64,000 bases of DNA from the NCBI GenBank assembly GCA_964017195.1, contig OZ024891.1, positions 11,256,458 to 11,320,457 on the forward strand, read 5' to 3'. Origin of the DNA: Siderastrea radians. Taxonomy: Eukaryota; Cnidaria; Anthozoa; Scleractinia; Rhizangiidae. The position numbers and the translations under genes were made by a program. A model generated the notes under the pieces. It was not told the origin of the DNA and did no database searches. It worked only from the letters and a program-made list of their open reading frames with translations. Below, piece after piece: positions 48,401 to 52,639 of the stretch. Positions within the stretch are counted from its first letter, which is position 1. Each line of letters begins with the position of its first letter.

Positions 48401-51288
48401 TGAAAACCTTCTATACTTGAAATACAGTAAGTAAAATATCAAAAGGAAAACTCAATAAAGCTGAGGAATGTTAATACATGATACCAGTGTAGCTCGAATA
48501 AATTATAATCGGAGTCATGAAAGCGCCACGTCCCATGCGTCCTCTAACATACATTTCTTCACATAAAAATCAATATTAGTCTAAAAACTGATCGATGTCG
48601 GGTTCTTTGCTCGACCTACATACAAATCAACGCAACTTAGTAAAGCAAATTAATATGCGCAGCTTTCTAAGAGGCATCGAGGAGAATTTGCAGGCTTACG
48701 TAAATAAATAATAAATTCCCGCCAGATAATTCTCACACAAAATTATGATTCTGTTTTGACAGCCTGCCCGGGAAAATCTACTAAAATCACCCGGTTTTGA
48801 TTGCCACAAAGGACTGTGGTGGCGGTCTAGCAAAGAAAATATATCATAAAACTGAAACGACGAACATCATTACAAACGGCGTGACAAGACTGAATAATTC
48901 TCTGGTTCTGTTTTGGGTCTCGTTTCCTGGCGTATGGTGACAAATCGTGCAACTTAAACCCTTTCTGTTGTTGGCATTCGACAGAGCCAGAAGAAGGTTA
49001 ACCGAAAATCAGACTTACTAACCTTAAAATTCCCGCACTTGCGCTGACTGCGCTCGTTCTTTCCTGTAATAATTTTTGCTTTACGACGTGATCACTTTTC
49101 TCATAATCTTAATGTATGTGACGCTGTTAAATAACCGCACGAACACATGCCGACCGCACGTGTTGATATAATTCTTTACATTGCTGACAGAAATGATTCG
49201 CGTCAAATAACGCTTTTAATGAATACATGCTGCGAATTTTTTTCATGGCCTAAGTTCCTCATGTTAAGCGGATCTTATTAGCCCCAGTCTGAAAACGGAA
49301 CACAATTGTTCCCATTCAGCAGGAAAAGGAACAACTTCCTTAGGAAAAAAATTGCTTTGGGAAGGAACCACTTAATACATTTGGGAACGACAAGCCACGA
49401 TTAGGAACAGCACGTTCCTAATTGTTCATAAGAAAATACTTAAGCGGAACTCCGGAACTCGGGAACTTAATGTACTGGTTAAAAGGAACAAATTGTTTGA
49501 AGGAGAACACTCGATAAAATCGGAACCATTTAAAAAGGACCATTTGTTCCTAAAAAGATCAAAACGGAACAAAGGGTTCCCTTTATTCTAAATAAAAAAG
49601 GACCTTCGTGTTCACATTTATGACAAAAGGAACCCTTTGTTCCGAATTCAGACATGGTTGTTCTTATTTTTTATTTCGGCCTAAATAAAAGTTCCTTTAG
49701 GTGTATTCAGAGTTTGTTCCTAAAGCGATAAGAGGAACAAAACAGTAAAGCTCGCGGAACAGTACCTTTTCAAGAAAGCCATTATTTTTCTAGTTGCATC
49801 GGTTAAAATCATAATTTGAAAACTTGTTTATTTAAGCAATATGCCAACAAGGTGGGCAAAAAAATATGACGAAAAACGTTGTCTTTAGAGCCAAAATTTC
49901 TGCTGTCATCGATTTTGGGGAATGTATATGATGATGATGATGATGATAGTTCAACATAGCAAATATACCCACCGGATTTACAACCATAGAAGTCAGCTCT
50001 CAATCCAACGTCATCGTGGTACCTTTTTGGGTTAATTCGGATATAGCGTGTAATTATGGGATTCTGCAGCTTGTGGCTCACAACTGTGAACTGATCACTG
50101 TTGCCATCAAAAATCTTAAAATAGAAACAAAATTATTTTTATATTGATTGTTTCCCCATGCAGATAACCTCTTAAATAGAGGACAGATAATAAAGGGTGA
50201 AATAATTCTGATACCTAAGTCCTGAATTTAGTAGCGTAAAAATTTGACTATGCAAGAATATGTCAAGGGAAAGCGTTCTATTGGGCTACAGCTTTAAGAT
50301 AGAGATCATCTCTGACTTATATGTCGTCTAGTACACTTCCCCTTTTAAATACCGAGTAATAACTACATGACTGTCACCATTTGAAGCTTCTAACTATCAC
50401 AGAGCATAATCTGCAAGTGAGAAATTACATCATTCGCCTTGACCCTTAAACATCAGAAGCCCCAGAGAGTCTGTAACCAAATTTGTAGCATCTGTGGACT
50501 GATCGCTGTTACCATCAAGTATCGCTGTTTACTGTGACTCCATCACTGTTTCCATTAAATATCTTGCACCAGAAACAGATCGATGAGTCAACAAAACCAT
50601 ATAACGACACATGCTTGTTTACCGTGCCAATTGTTAGAAAAAACAACAACAAAGTAGACAAAGTTAAAAAGTTACACGTACAAAAGTACAAAGTTACACG
50701 TACTTTGCCGAAGGAAACAGCGTAAGCTTCCCAATAAAAGTTCTGTGGTGCTCTAGGTTGTTAGATCGTCCTCACCCAAACCATTCTAAATTTGCTTAAT
50801 TAGATTAAATACACTGTAATTACCTTGGCATAATCCCTTAAAATTTACGAGATTAAAGCTTTCCTTTTATAAGAATAATAAATACGACATTTCATCGCGA
50901 ATTCGAAGAGTTTGTATGAAACATGAACTCTTTCAGGAAAATCAAATCCAAGCTGACGCAATTACCTTGGGATATTCCTTTAAAAAAATCCCATCGTAAG
51001 AATAAGACACACTGTATTGCGTCACCCAATAAGAAAATTCTTGCATTCCTTGCGTTGAGATTCTCGTCACTTTCGTCCAGTTTCCAAAGTCAACCTGAAA
51101 CCAGCTGCTTTCGCTGTTACTCGGTCGCCAGCCTCCAAAAATATCAGTTCCAGGTTTATGGTACAAATGAAGCCTTCCGTTTCCGGGTATAGAAGTGGAA
51201 CTGGAAGATGTCAGTGACGAGTCGGGAATGCCATAATTTTCCAATCCCAAGCCTTCTTGACAAGCTGGAGGTTGAGGTGTTGGTAAAC
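11031..51288 (-). CDS. F5/8C-F5/8C-TSP1-TSP1-TM-TIR receptor (partial, multi-exon)
   Basis: Nine visible exons join without any phase conflict: 51,288-50,966; 50,114-49,973; 34,350-33,998; 25,830-25,683; 25,532-25,356; 19,458-19,282; 12,600-12,487; 11,780-11,763; 11,668-11,031. They encode 696 residues of a type-I membrane protein. Approximate layout is F5/8C (10-155), F5/8C (165-322), TSP1 (323-381), TSP1 (382-440), a TM helix followed by KKRK (441-475), and TIR (488-625) with a Ser/Asn-rich tail. TIR domains relay signals through MyD88-like adaptors to NF-kB. Discoidin and TSP1 modules bind glycans, lipids or matrix, so the inferred role is sensing a surface ligand and triggering innate signalling. 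The first visible exon starts in phase 1, so the signal peptide and possibly more domains are missing. Joining into one gene is inferred from strand, order and phase; no transcript was available. Introns carry many transposons. Confidence 0.75.
11763..11780 (-). CDS. 18-nt micro-exon between TM and TIR
   Basis: A TTTTTTTTCAG acceptor and a GTAAGT donor bracket 18 nt that encode G-I-L-N-S in phase 1-1. It bridges the TM exon (ending KSPG) to the TIR exon (EFTYHAF). Skipping it would keep the frame, so it may be alternatively used. It is supported by splice signals and phase only. Confidence 0.6.
11853..12014. repeat. (ATGGT)n and (AAAC)n microsatellites
   Basis: ATGGT pentamers at 11,853-11,940 and AAAC tetramers at 11,988-12,014, in the intron between the TM exon and the micro-exon. 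Confidence 0.9.
12487..12600 (-). CDS. Transmembrane exon of the receptor
   Basis: A 114-nt, phase 1-1 exon between a CTTCTTCTAG acceptor and a GTTGGT donor. It encodes 38 residues with a helix of about 24 hydrophobic residues ([18 protein letters not shown] then KYYLFF), followed by the basic stop-transfer sequence KKRK. This places the TSP1 side outside and the TIR side in the cytosol. Confidence 0.8.
13580..13940. repeat. Dispersed repeat, copy 2 (left part)
   Basis: It matches 5,176-5,540. Shared strings include GGTAACCTATCGAT, TTTTGGTTGTGACGTCA and GGGAAATCGCATG. The matching right end may be at about 18,173-18,194. That would make the gypsy element between them a nested insertion, but the boundary is not proven. 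Confidence 0.6.
14365..14705. repeat. Imperfect tandem duplication (about 210-bp spacing)
   Basis: CAGTTGTCGGTT, AAGCTTCCGAAAACAGTT and the following GCGCCC.AATTT block occur at 14,383-14,460 and again at 14,600-14,690. It lies just outside the 3' LTR of the gypsy element. Confidence 0.6.
14831..14948 (-). repeat. 3' LTR of the Ty3/gypsy element
   Basis: A 118-bp block about nine-tenths identical to 17,552-17,669. On the minus strand it is preceded by a purine run (GGGAGGGGG), the expected polypurine tract, and it ends in ...TTACA. Confidence 0.7.
14940..16330 (-). pseudogene. Ty3/gypsy integrase
   Basis: The integrase has the Cys pair of the HHCC zinc finger (CHTCG). The D,D,E catalytic core is visible: D in [10 protein letters not shown] in VLSDQGRNF, and E in [12 protein letters not shown]. 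The C-terminal VTYRI...HFNRLKP module follows. The N-terminal part, 16,320-16,155, is in another frame after an indel. The GPY region looks shortened. A long open frame continues from the integrase through the LTR to 14,618, but its last 110 or so codons are read-through of the LTR and flank, not protein. Confidence 0.8.
16525..17524 (-). pseudogene. Ty3/gypsy gag
   Basis: The frame starts [14 protein letters not shown] at 17,524. A helical charged stretch follows, then a capsid-like core with [29 protein letters not shown] and AYPTLSP. In-frame TAG (about 17,417) and TGA (about 17,151) codons interrupt it, and a frameshift lies near 16,765. There is no clear zinc knuckle. The call rests on the characteristic Ty3/gypsy capsid pattern and on its position between the LTR and integrase. 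Confidence 0.65.
17552..17669 (-). repeat. 5' LTR of the Ty3/gypsy element
   Basis: Begins TGATGAACACG and ends GTACA on the minus strand. The next bases, C-TGGTGAGCAGCGG, supply the TGG expected of a tRNA primer site. Confidence 0.7.
17670..19165. other. No gene supported
   Basis: Intronic sequence. A plus-strand frame at 18,517-18,939 is unrecognised and ends in a C/A homopolymer at 18,911-18,936. The string CCGCTTTTAGGCTTGGCTAAAT at 18,173-18,194 is the dispersed-repeat end also seen at about 6,206. Confidence 0.5.
19282..19458 (-). CDS. Second TSP1 exon of the receptor
   Basis: A 177-nt, phase 1-1 exon (TTTATATAG acceptor, GTAGGC donor). It encodes one thrombospondin type-1 repeat: the W-x-x-W C-mannosylation site ([15 protein letters not shown]), then GSRSRFRSC, and six Cys in all. 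It is near-identical in layout to the exon at 25,356-25,532, including the start ENGNYS and the end CPG, so the two arose by exon duplication. Confidence 0.9.
19916..20496 (+). mobile_element. piggyBac-like MITE, copy 1 (TTAA target)
   Basis: A 581-bp element with ends CCCTCGGACGTACAAG and CTTGTACGCCCGAGGG, flanked by TTAG (decayed TTAA) on the left and TTAA on the right. Starting with CCC and duplicating TTAA are piggyBac hallmarks. It has no transposase. It is the same family as 53,820-54,418, in the opposite orientation. Confidence 0.75.
20501..21668. other. No gene supported; possible coiled-coil remnant
   Basis: The plus strand at about 20,600-20,790 reads as a heptad-like, stop-interrupted stretch ([21 protein letters not shown]) that could be an old LINE ORF1 fragment. 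The rest is unrecognised. Confidence 0.3.
21669..21683 (+). repeat. Left target-site duplication of the L1-like insertion
   Basis: ATAAAGTAGTTTCAC, identical to 25,106-25,120. The A/T start may partly be tail ambiguity. Confidence 0.85.
21684..23033 (-). pseudogene. L1-like ORF2 endonuclease and linker (inverted segment)
   Basis: An APE-type endonuclease beginning [11 protein letters not shown], with IGGDWNV and RIDFFLV motifs and the SDH-like [10 protein letters not shown] end. The linker [20 protein letters not shown] that normally precedes RT follows. A one-base slip in an A/T homopolymer near 22,880 breaks the frame. The protein stops at the left edge of the insertion, just short of RT. 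Confidence 0.8.
23330..24085 (-). pseudogene. L1-like ORF1 (coiled coil plus RRM-like domain)
   Basis: A coiled coil ([16 protein letters not shown]..., ending [18 protein letters not shown]) leads into the L1 ORF1 RNA-binding domain (FHAVHRVG, then [12 protein letters not shown]). A frameshift near 23,540 separates the last part ([15 protein letters not shown]...). Its 5' end is cut at the twin-priming junction near 24,090. Confidence 0.75.
24098..24887 (+). pseudogene. L1-like ORF2 C-terminal domain (forward segment)
   Basis: This is the region downstream of RT, ending in the LINE Cys/His motif C-x2-C-x7-H-x4-C ([17 protein letters not shown]). The frame is open to a TGA at 24,885, followed by about 200 bp of 3' UTR and the tail. 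It is in the opposite orientation to the neighbouring endonuclease fragment. Confidence 0.8.
25106..25120 (+). repeat. Right target-site duplication of the L1-like insertion
   Basis: ATAAAGTAGTTTCAC, directly after the A-rich tail. Confidence 0.85.
25356..25532 (-). CDS. First TSP1 exon of the receptor
   Basis: A 177-nt, phase 1-1 exon (GATGCAG acceptor, GTAGTA donor). It carries the six-Cys TSP1 fold with W-x-x-W in [15 protein letters not shown] and [13 protein letters not shown]. It lies only 150 bp from the end of the second F5/8C domain, the tightest exon spacing in the gene. Confidence 0.9.
25683..25830 (-). CDS. Second half of F5/8C domain 2
   Basis: The exon begins after ...TTTTTGAAG in phase 0 and ends at GTAAGA in phase 1 (148 nt). 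It encodes [12 protein letters not shown]...[12 protein letters not shown]...LRVELYGC, the C-terminal half of a discoidin domain with its closing Cys. It completes the exon at 33,998-34,350, 8.2 kb upstream. The split point and phases equal those of domain 1. Confidence 0.85.
26041..26095. repeat. (AC)n microsatellite
   Basis: About 25 CA dinucleotides. Confidence 0.95.
26567..28298. mobile_element. Possible DNA transposon with AAAAGCTCTATTAAGCCCC ends
   Basis: The left end, AAAAGCTCTATTAAGCCCCC, is mirrored on the right by a block that reads, on the minus strand, AAAAGCTCTTTTAACCCCC. The 1.7 kb between carries no recognisable transposase. It includes short frames around 27,320-27,680 that I cannot assign, and a palindrome at 28,052-28,172. 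Boundaries and class are uncertain. Confidence 0.35.
28052..28172. repeat. Palindrome with roughly 55-bp arms
   Basis: AACAATTATTCTACTCGGG on the left pairs with CCCTCGTAGAATAATTGTT on the right. GGTTAT and CCAACTCGGCGC blocks pair near the centre around TACGCGCC. This is a fold-back structure. Confidence 0.75.
28301..28714. mobile_element. Palindromic MITE with TTAA target site
   Basis: A 414-bp element beginning AGTGCACCTAACCCC and ending GGGGTTAGGTGCACT, flanked by TTAA on both sides (28,297-28,300 and 28,715-28,718). The arms extend inward for most of the length, for example GTCAAATCAAGAATAGAC. The AGTG...CACT ends plus TTAA resemble the Kolobok-like element at 31,359-33,636. Confidence 0.75.
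28719..30890. other. No gene seen; (GATT)n and (AAT)n microsatellites
   Basis: A GATT/ATTG tetramer run at 29,151-29,196 and an AAT run at 30,416-30,483. The rest is AT-rich intron without recognisable features. Confidence 0.6.
30898..31127 (-). CDS. Possible unassigned exon
   Basis: An open minus-strand frame, with an internal ATG ([15 protein letters not shown]), ends at a near-perfect donor (ATTTG|GTAAGT). Residues are mixed and coding-like ([19 protein letters not shown]). It could be an alternative exon inside the receptor intron or a transposon fragment. I do not recognise it. Confidence 0.2.
31359..33636. mobile_element. Kolobok-like DNA transposon (decayed)
   Basis: A 2,278-bp element flanked by TTAA at 31,355-31,358 and 33,637-33,640. 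The terminal inverted repeats start AGTGCCACTGGG / AGTGCCACTGAG and keep similarity for about 210 bp, to GAGGCTCACCTCA. TTAA duplication together with a THAP domain inside (31,690-31,957) is characteristic of the Kolobok superfamily. No intact transposase catalytic region remains. It sits in the receptor intron that splits F5/8C domain 2. Confidence 0.65.
31690..31957 (+). pseudogene. THAP zinc-finger domain of the Kolobok-like element
   Basis: C-x3-C (TCVVQC), a Trp (EKWIMFV), then the second metal pair in VGCSDHF, followed by CF and a P-T-I-W end (LSIPTIWKK) fit the C2CH THAP pattern. An in-frame TAG at about 31,910 interrupts it just before the closing motif. THAP domains bind DNA, in transposases at element ends. 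The frame upstream is open but it crosses the terminal inverted repeat, so it is not part of the protein. Confidence 0.6.
33998..34350 (-). CDS. First half of F5/8C domain 2
   Basis: A 353-nt exon, from an ACTGCACAG acceptor (phase 1) to a GTAAAT donor (phase 0). It encodes [20 protein letters not shown], then [15 protein letters not shown] and the [13 protein letters not shown] strand, the standard discoidin N-terminal half that forms the ligand-binding loops. It pairs with 25,683-25,830. Confidence 0.9.
34351..34985. other. No gene seen
   Basis: Intron between receptor exons. Nothing recognised. Confidence 0.6.
35031..35060 (-). ncRNA. Hammerhead-ribozyme-like core of the Penelope-like element
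   Basis: The minus strand reads CTGATGA, a short hairpin CCC-GAAT-GGG, then (G)AAACGTC. CUGAUGA...GAAAC is the conserved hammerhead core, and such ribozymes are known in the terminal repeats of Penelope-like elements. Here stem II and the GAAAC share bases, so the copy is probably defective. Stems I and III were not established. Confidence 0.4.
35376..36245 (-). pseudogene. Penelope-like GIY-YIG endonuclease region
   Basis: Reading down the minus strand: ...[16 protein letters not shown] (frame 1). After an indel near 36,075 comes LPSIGKIL...[16 protein letters not shown]...[17 protein letters not shown] and [13 protein letters not shown], which starts GIY-YIG as YLV/YVG. After another indel near 35,640 comes ML...NTCEVAFIF...[20 protein letters not shown], ending NRIRYN. 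The order and motifs are those of the Penelope C-terminus. A simple-repeat insertion lies at 36,012-36,062. Confidence 0.75.
36012..36062. mobile_element. Tail-only retroposed insertion with 9-bp duplication
   Basis: GGTAAACTT occurs at 36,012-36,020 and again at 36,054-36,062. Between the copies is only a 33-bp T-rich stretch with TTTTG units, which reads AAAAC/AAAAAC on the other strand. This looks like a LINE or SINE insertion truncated to its tail. With the duplication it adds 42 nt, so the Penelope frame is preserved. Confidence 0.6.
36315..36830. repeat. Three tandem units of about 145 bp plus one inverted unit
   Basis: Units at 36,315-36,451, 36,452-36,604 and 36,605-36,725 share GTGGTACTTTAGA and GTGGAGATAGCACTTGCAGTT. 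The stretch 36,740-36,830 carries the reverse complement of the unit start (CGGAGACATCAGAGAACAGG, GAATGAACTT) and TATTAATATACATAT. Confidence 0.75.
37086..37676. repeat. Imperfect duplication of about 180 bp; no clear gene
   Basis: CAAACAAA(A)GG..CATG(A/G)AAATTA and TTTGAGCACA-type blocks recur at 37,298-37,390 and 37,465-37,570. A 135-codon plus-strand frame spans the first copies but resembles nothing I know. Confidence 0.4.
37677..38350. repeat. Degenerate minisatellite (80-90-bp units, CCATTTTGAAAA motif)
   Basis: About seven or eight units each contain CCGCCATTTTGAAAA or a variant, then GCCAAGCAAGGAAA or ACAAGAAACGA, and then CTACAACTACTTT. CCGCCATTTTG resembles a YY1 site read on one strand. 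Confidence 0.7.
38608..39835 (+). pseudogene. NTPase/helicase-like gene remnant
   Basis: Three plus-strand frames follow each other. 38,608-39,381 has an acidic [10 protein letters not shown] stretch, then [18 protein letters not shown]. 39,231-39,521 has [18 protein letters not shown]. 39,518-39,691 ends [20 protein letters not shown], a Walker-B-like F-L-D-E-A. A possible short second exon at 39,776-39,835 ([16 protein letters not shown]) would continue it, but the donor would have to be a GC-AG type. No P-loop was found, so that part may be deleted. I infer an SF3-helicase-like NTPase only loosely. The gene is certainly broken. Confidence 0.35.
40178..40845. repeat. Left arm of a 650-bp inverted repeat
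   Basis: It is the reverse complement of 43,196-43,830 at an estimated 80-85% identity. Matching strings include CATTCGCGAGTCACGCACATATTTTAAT and ACGTCAAACAGAAAAACAGTTCGAA (each read on the plus strand here). The outer edge contains the mirrored start of the gene at 43,806. Confidence 0.8.
40846..43195. other. Spacer between inverted arms; mostly no gene seen
   Basis: 2.3 kb with no recognised gene except the degenerate fragment at 41,690-41,863. A C-run lies at 41,957. The short frames at 41,356-41,649 and 42,172-42,366 are not recognised. Confidence 0.5.
41690..41863 (-). pseudogene. Fragment with [12 protein letters not shown] motif
   Basis: The minus strand reads [13 protein letters not shown]...[14 protein letters not shown], then changes frame. 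The motif ICP-x-HRA-x-x-GI also occurs at about 59,970-60,020 on the plus strand, so the two loci belong to one family. I cannot name its function. Confidence 0.35.
43196..43830. repeat. Right arm of a 650-bp inverted repeat
   Basis: Partner of 40,178-40,845. It covers the region just upstream of, and the first codons of, the gene starting at 43,806, so it probably contains that gene's promoter. Confidence 0.8.
43806..44453 (+). CDS. Charged protein with PCNA-binding-like C-terminus
   Basis: One frame of 215 codons plus a TGA stop, interrupted only by an in-frame TAA at 44,028-44,030. The N-terminal third has a long charged helix ([21 protein letters not shown]). The middle holds [17 protein letters not shown] and [12 protein letters not shown]. 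The tail is basic (KKRTKKKDQ) and ends near RGSITNFF. That fits a PIP-box (Q-x-x-I/L/M-x-x-F-F) except for Arg in the Gln place. A nuclear, replication-associated role is an inference. It converges on the cyclin-like gene. Family unknown; the internal TAA means it may be a pseudogene. Confidence 0.45.
44689..44727. terminator. Back-to-back poly(A) signals of convergent genes
   Basis: AATAAA on the plus strand at 44,689-44,694 serves the gene ending at 44,453. AATAAA on the minus strand at 44,727-44,722 lies 34 nt past the cyclin-like stop. The spacing is compact, as in viruses or large transposons. Confidence 0.55.
44761..45150 (-). CDS. Cyclin-box protein
   Basis: Starts [10 protein letters not shown] at about 45,150. 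An apparent one-base loss near 45,107 shifts the frame; from 45,096 it is open to a TAG at 44,761. Helices fit a cyclin box: [12 protein letters not shown], then [16 protein letters not shown] (the conserved A-C-x-F-I-A-x-K-x-E-type helix 3), and [14 protein letters not shown]. About 120 residues hold a single N-terminal box, shorter than cellular cyclins. A captured cell-cycle regulator inside a mobile element would be unusual. It has its own poly(A) signal and a CCAAT pair upstream. Confidence 0.55.
45243..45262. promoter_or_regulatory. Inverted CCAAT-box pair upstream of the cyclin-like gene
   Basis: ATTGG at 45,243-45,247 and CCAAT at 45,258-45,262 lie about 100 bp before the start codon, in the 175-bp gap between the recombinase stop and the cyclin-like gene. 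Confidence 0.4.
45327..46958 (-). CDS. Tyrosine recombinase with N-terminal zinc finger
   Basis: A single minus-strand frame of 543 codons plus TGA, with two in-frame TAA codons (46,547-46,545 and 45,752-45,750) and no frameshift. The N-terminus has [12 protein letters not shown]...[10 protein letters not shown], a C2H2-like finger. The recombinase fold follows. Arg 302 lies in [10 protein letters not shown], Lys in [10 protein letters not shown], His 397 and Arg 402 in YVHPTCYR, His 427 in DQKHSSVVA, and the candidate nucleophile Tyr 436 in KVHYQK. This R...H-R...H...Y order is that of tyrosine recombinases, the family used by Crypton and DIRS elements. A Ser/Asp-rich tail follows. There is no reverse transcriptase nearby, so it resembles a Crypton-type element more than DIRS. 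It may be pseudogenic. Confidence 0.65.
47001..47008 (-). promoter_or_regulatory. TATA box of the tyrosine recombinase
   Basis: TATAAATA on the minus strand, 43 bp before the ATG at 46,958, which leaves room for a 5' UTR of only about 15-20 nt. Confidence 0.55.
47098..47150. repeat. Perfect 53-bp palindrome with POU octamers
   Basis: Arms of 26 bp (TTATGCAAATTAGCTGAGGG, then CACATT) are perfectly complementary around one C at 47,124. Each arm holds ATGCAAAT, the octamer bound by POU/Oct proteins. It lies 90 bp upstream of the recombinase TATA box. It could be a promoter element, a recombinase site, a replication hairpin or a tiny fold-back insert. Confidence 0.85.
47151..47573. other. No gene seen
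   Basis: Intron sequence with no recognised features. Confidence 0.6.
47574..48145. repeat. 62-bp minisatellite, about nine copies
   Basis: Each unit reads approximately GACAGAATAAGCTAAAGCGC, GATGTTAGACATTCCGCTTC, then CAGGTATCTGCTACCCAAGGAA. Copies start at about 47,581, 47,642, 47,702, 47,762, 47,824, 47,887, 47,955, 48,016 and 48,076. Central copies are most alike; the last two are diverged. There are no unique spacers, so it is not CRISPR. Confidence 0.9.
48146..49290. other. No gene seen
   Basis: AT-rich intron. Nothing recognised. Confidence 0.6.
49297..49760. promoter_or_regulatory. Dense cluster of GGAAC/GTTCC motifs
   Basis: I count 21 GGAAC or GTTCC pentamers in about 465 bp, where about one is expected by chance. 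Several are paired head-to-head, for example GGAACACAATTGTTCC, GGAACAAAGGGTTCC and GGAACCCTTTGTTCC. Spacing is irregular, unlike a tandem repeat. It lies in the intron just downstream of F5/8C domain 1. It could be a steroid-receptor-like or heat-shock-like response cluster, or a decayed repeat. Confidence 0.45.
49973..50114 (-). CDS. Second half of F5/8C domain 1
   Basis: A 142-nt exon (CTATTTTAAG acceptor in phase 0; GTGGGT donor in phase 1). It encodes [12 protein letters not shown]...[11 protein letters not shown]...LRADFYGC, the closing half of a discoidin domain. Confidence 0.85.
50440..50565 (-). pseudogene. Two decayed copies of the F5/8C second-half exon
   Basis: After GGTGCAAG the minus strand reads [15 protein letters not shown]. 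About 45 nt later a second start in another frame reads [16 protein letters not shown]. Both echo [12 protein letters not shown] of the true exon 2 and lack the rest of the domain. They lie in the intron between the two halves of domain 1. Confidence 0.6.
50966..51288 (-). CDS. First half of F5/8C domain 1; most 5' receptor exon seen
   Basis: A 323-nt exon (GATTCTTAG acceptor in phase 1; GTAATT donor in phase 0). A Pro-rich linker (PTPQPPAC) leads into [35 protein letters not shown] and [11 protein letters not shown], a standard discoidin N-half. The phase-1 start shows that at least one exon precedes it. The exon's ligand-facing loops differ from domain 2. Confidence 0.9.
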
Positions 51289-51465
51289 CTAAGAATCAAG
51301 TAGCTCTAACTTTTAGTATTTTTGCTGTTATTAAGAACAAGATACGTATATCGTATTTCCTTGAATAAGAGCCCCCTTGGTGTCATGAAAAACTGGTATA
51401 TTCACGAGCCCCTCAGCAAACAGTACAAGAGTAGTAGTTTTACTTAACTCTCGGCCTTCATCGGT

Positions 51466-51519
51466 AAGATAGTAGTAGTAGTAGTAGTAGTAGTTGTTGT
51501 TGTTGTTGTTCTAGTAGTT

Positions 51520-51550
<31 letters not shown>

Positions 51551-51772
51551 CAGTAGTAGTAGTAGTAGTAGTAGTAGTAATAGTAGTAGTAGTAGTAGTA
51601 GTAGTAGTAGCAGTAGCAGTAGTAGTAGTAGTAATAGTAGTAATAGTAATAGTAGTAGTAGTAGTAGCAGTAGTAGTAATAGTAATAATAGTAGTAATAG
51701 TAGTAGTAGTAGTAGTAGCAGTAGCAGTAGTAGTAGTAGTAGTAGTAGTAGTAATAGTAGTGTAGTAGTAGC

Positions 51773-51808
<36 letters not shown>

Positions 51809-51815
51809 TGTAGAA
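51466..51815. repeat. Long imperfect (AGT)n microsatellite
   Basis: About 350 bp of AGT with scattered AAT, AGC and TGT variants. Poly-Thr and poly-Tyr frames across it are artefacts. Confidence 0.95.
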
Positions 51816-52140
51816 GTAGCACAGCACTAATTGATGACACAAATAAAAGATAATAGCAACATATAAAGCTATATAGTATAAAAGCTAAAAACTAGATCCA
51901 TTTACACATCAAACTCCAAAAATGCTTCATACTAAATAGTTACAGAAGAGACGTCTAAACTAACACAAAGCTAAAATCGAAAATCCACACCCATTTGCAC
52001 ATCAAAATAGGATAACAGGATAAATGTTGAATACCAAATGGTGACAAAGTTAATTATTACAAAGCATGCAGTTTTCACAACTATCTTCAACTAAGGAAGT
52101 CAGGTCAGTTTTCCTTATTTTCGTCTTGAATCTGTGCAGA

Positions 52141-52551
52141 CTATCCTCGGCACGTAATTCCTTCGTTAATTTCGACCAAAAGAAAAGGACCAAGGTATTT
52201 TAATGAATGCTTTCCATATTCAATCGTATATTTAACCTGGTTAAAACGAGGCCGGTTAAAGTTTGACTTTCTTAAATAGCATCTCCTTTCACGGTTTGCC
52301 TTCAGTGCAAACAGCTCCTGTACATGATACGTGCGGTAGTAGATTCCTCTTTGCTTGAATATAAGAATAGCTATTTCCTGGAGTCTTCTGTTGGCAAGTG
52401 AAGGGAGCTCAGCCAGCTGAAGCAGTATGTCGTACGAGTCTGACTTGTTGTTGAAAGTTAGCCTGAGGGCTCTCTTTTGTAGTCGTTTTATTTTTCGCTT
52501 GTTCGAGGCTCTGCAGAATTGCCAAATAGTGCTGCACTTATTTAATAGCAC
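52141..52551 (-). pseudogene. LINE ORF2 C-terminal domain
   Basis: The minus strand reads STIWQFCRASNKRKIKRLQKRALRLTF and LPSLANRRLQEIAILIFK, typical of the region after RT in CR1/L2-like LINEs. The frame ends at a TAG at about 52,141. It belongs to the element at 52,141-55,790. Confidence 0.65.
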
Positions 52552-52639
52552 TTAAATAAGTCAAGTGAGGCATTATACGGCAGCTTTGTATAGCTGTAAC
52601 TTAGCATTAGTGGGTATGAGTTTCGTTAGACGTCTCAAA

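Noticed and set aside
51444..51842. Long Thr- or Tyr-rich open frames
   Set aside because: They are translations of the AGT microsatellite in two frames.
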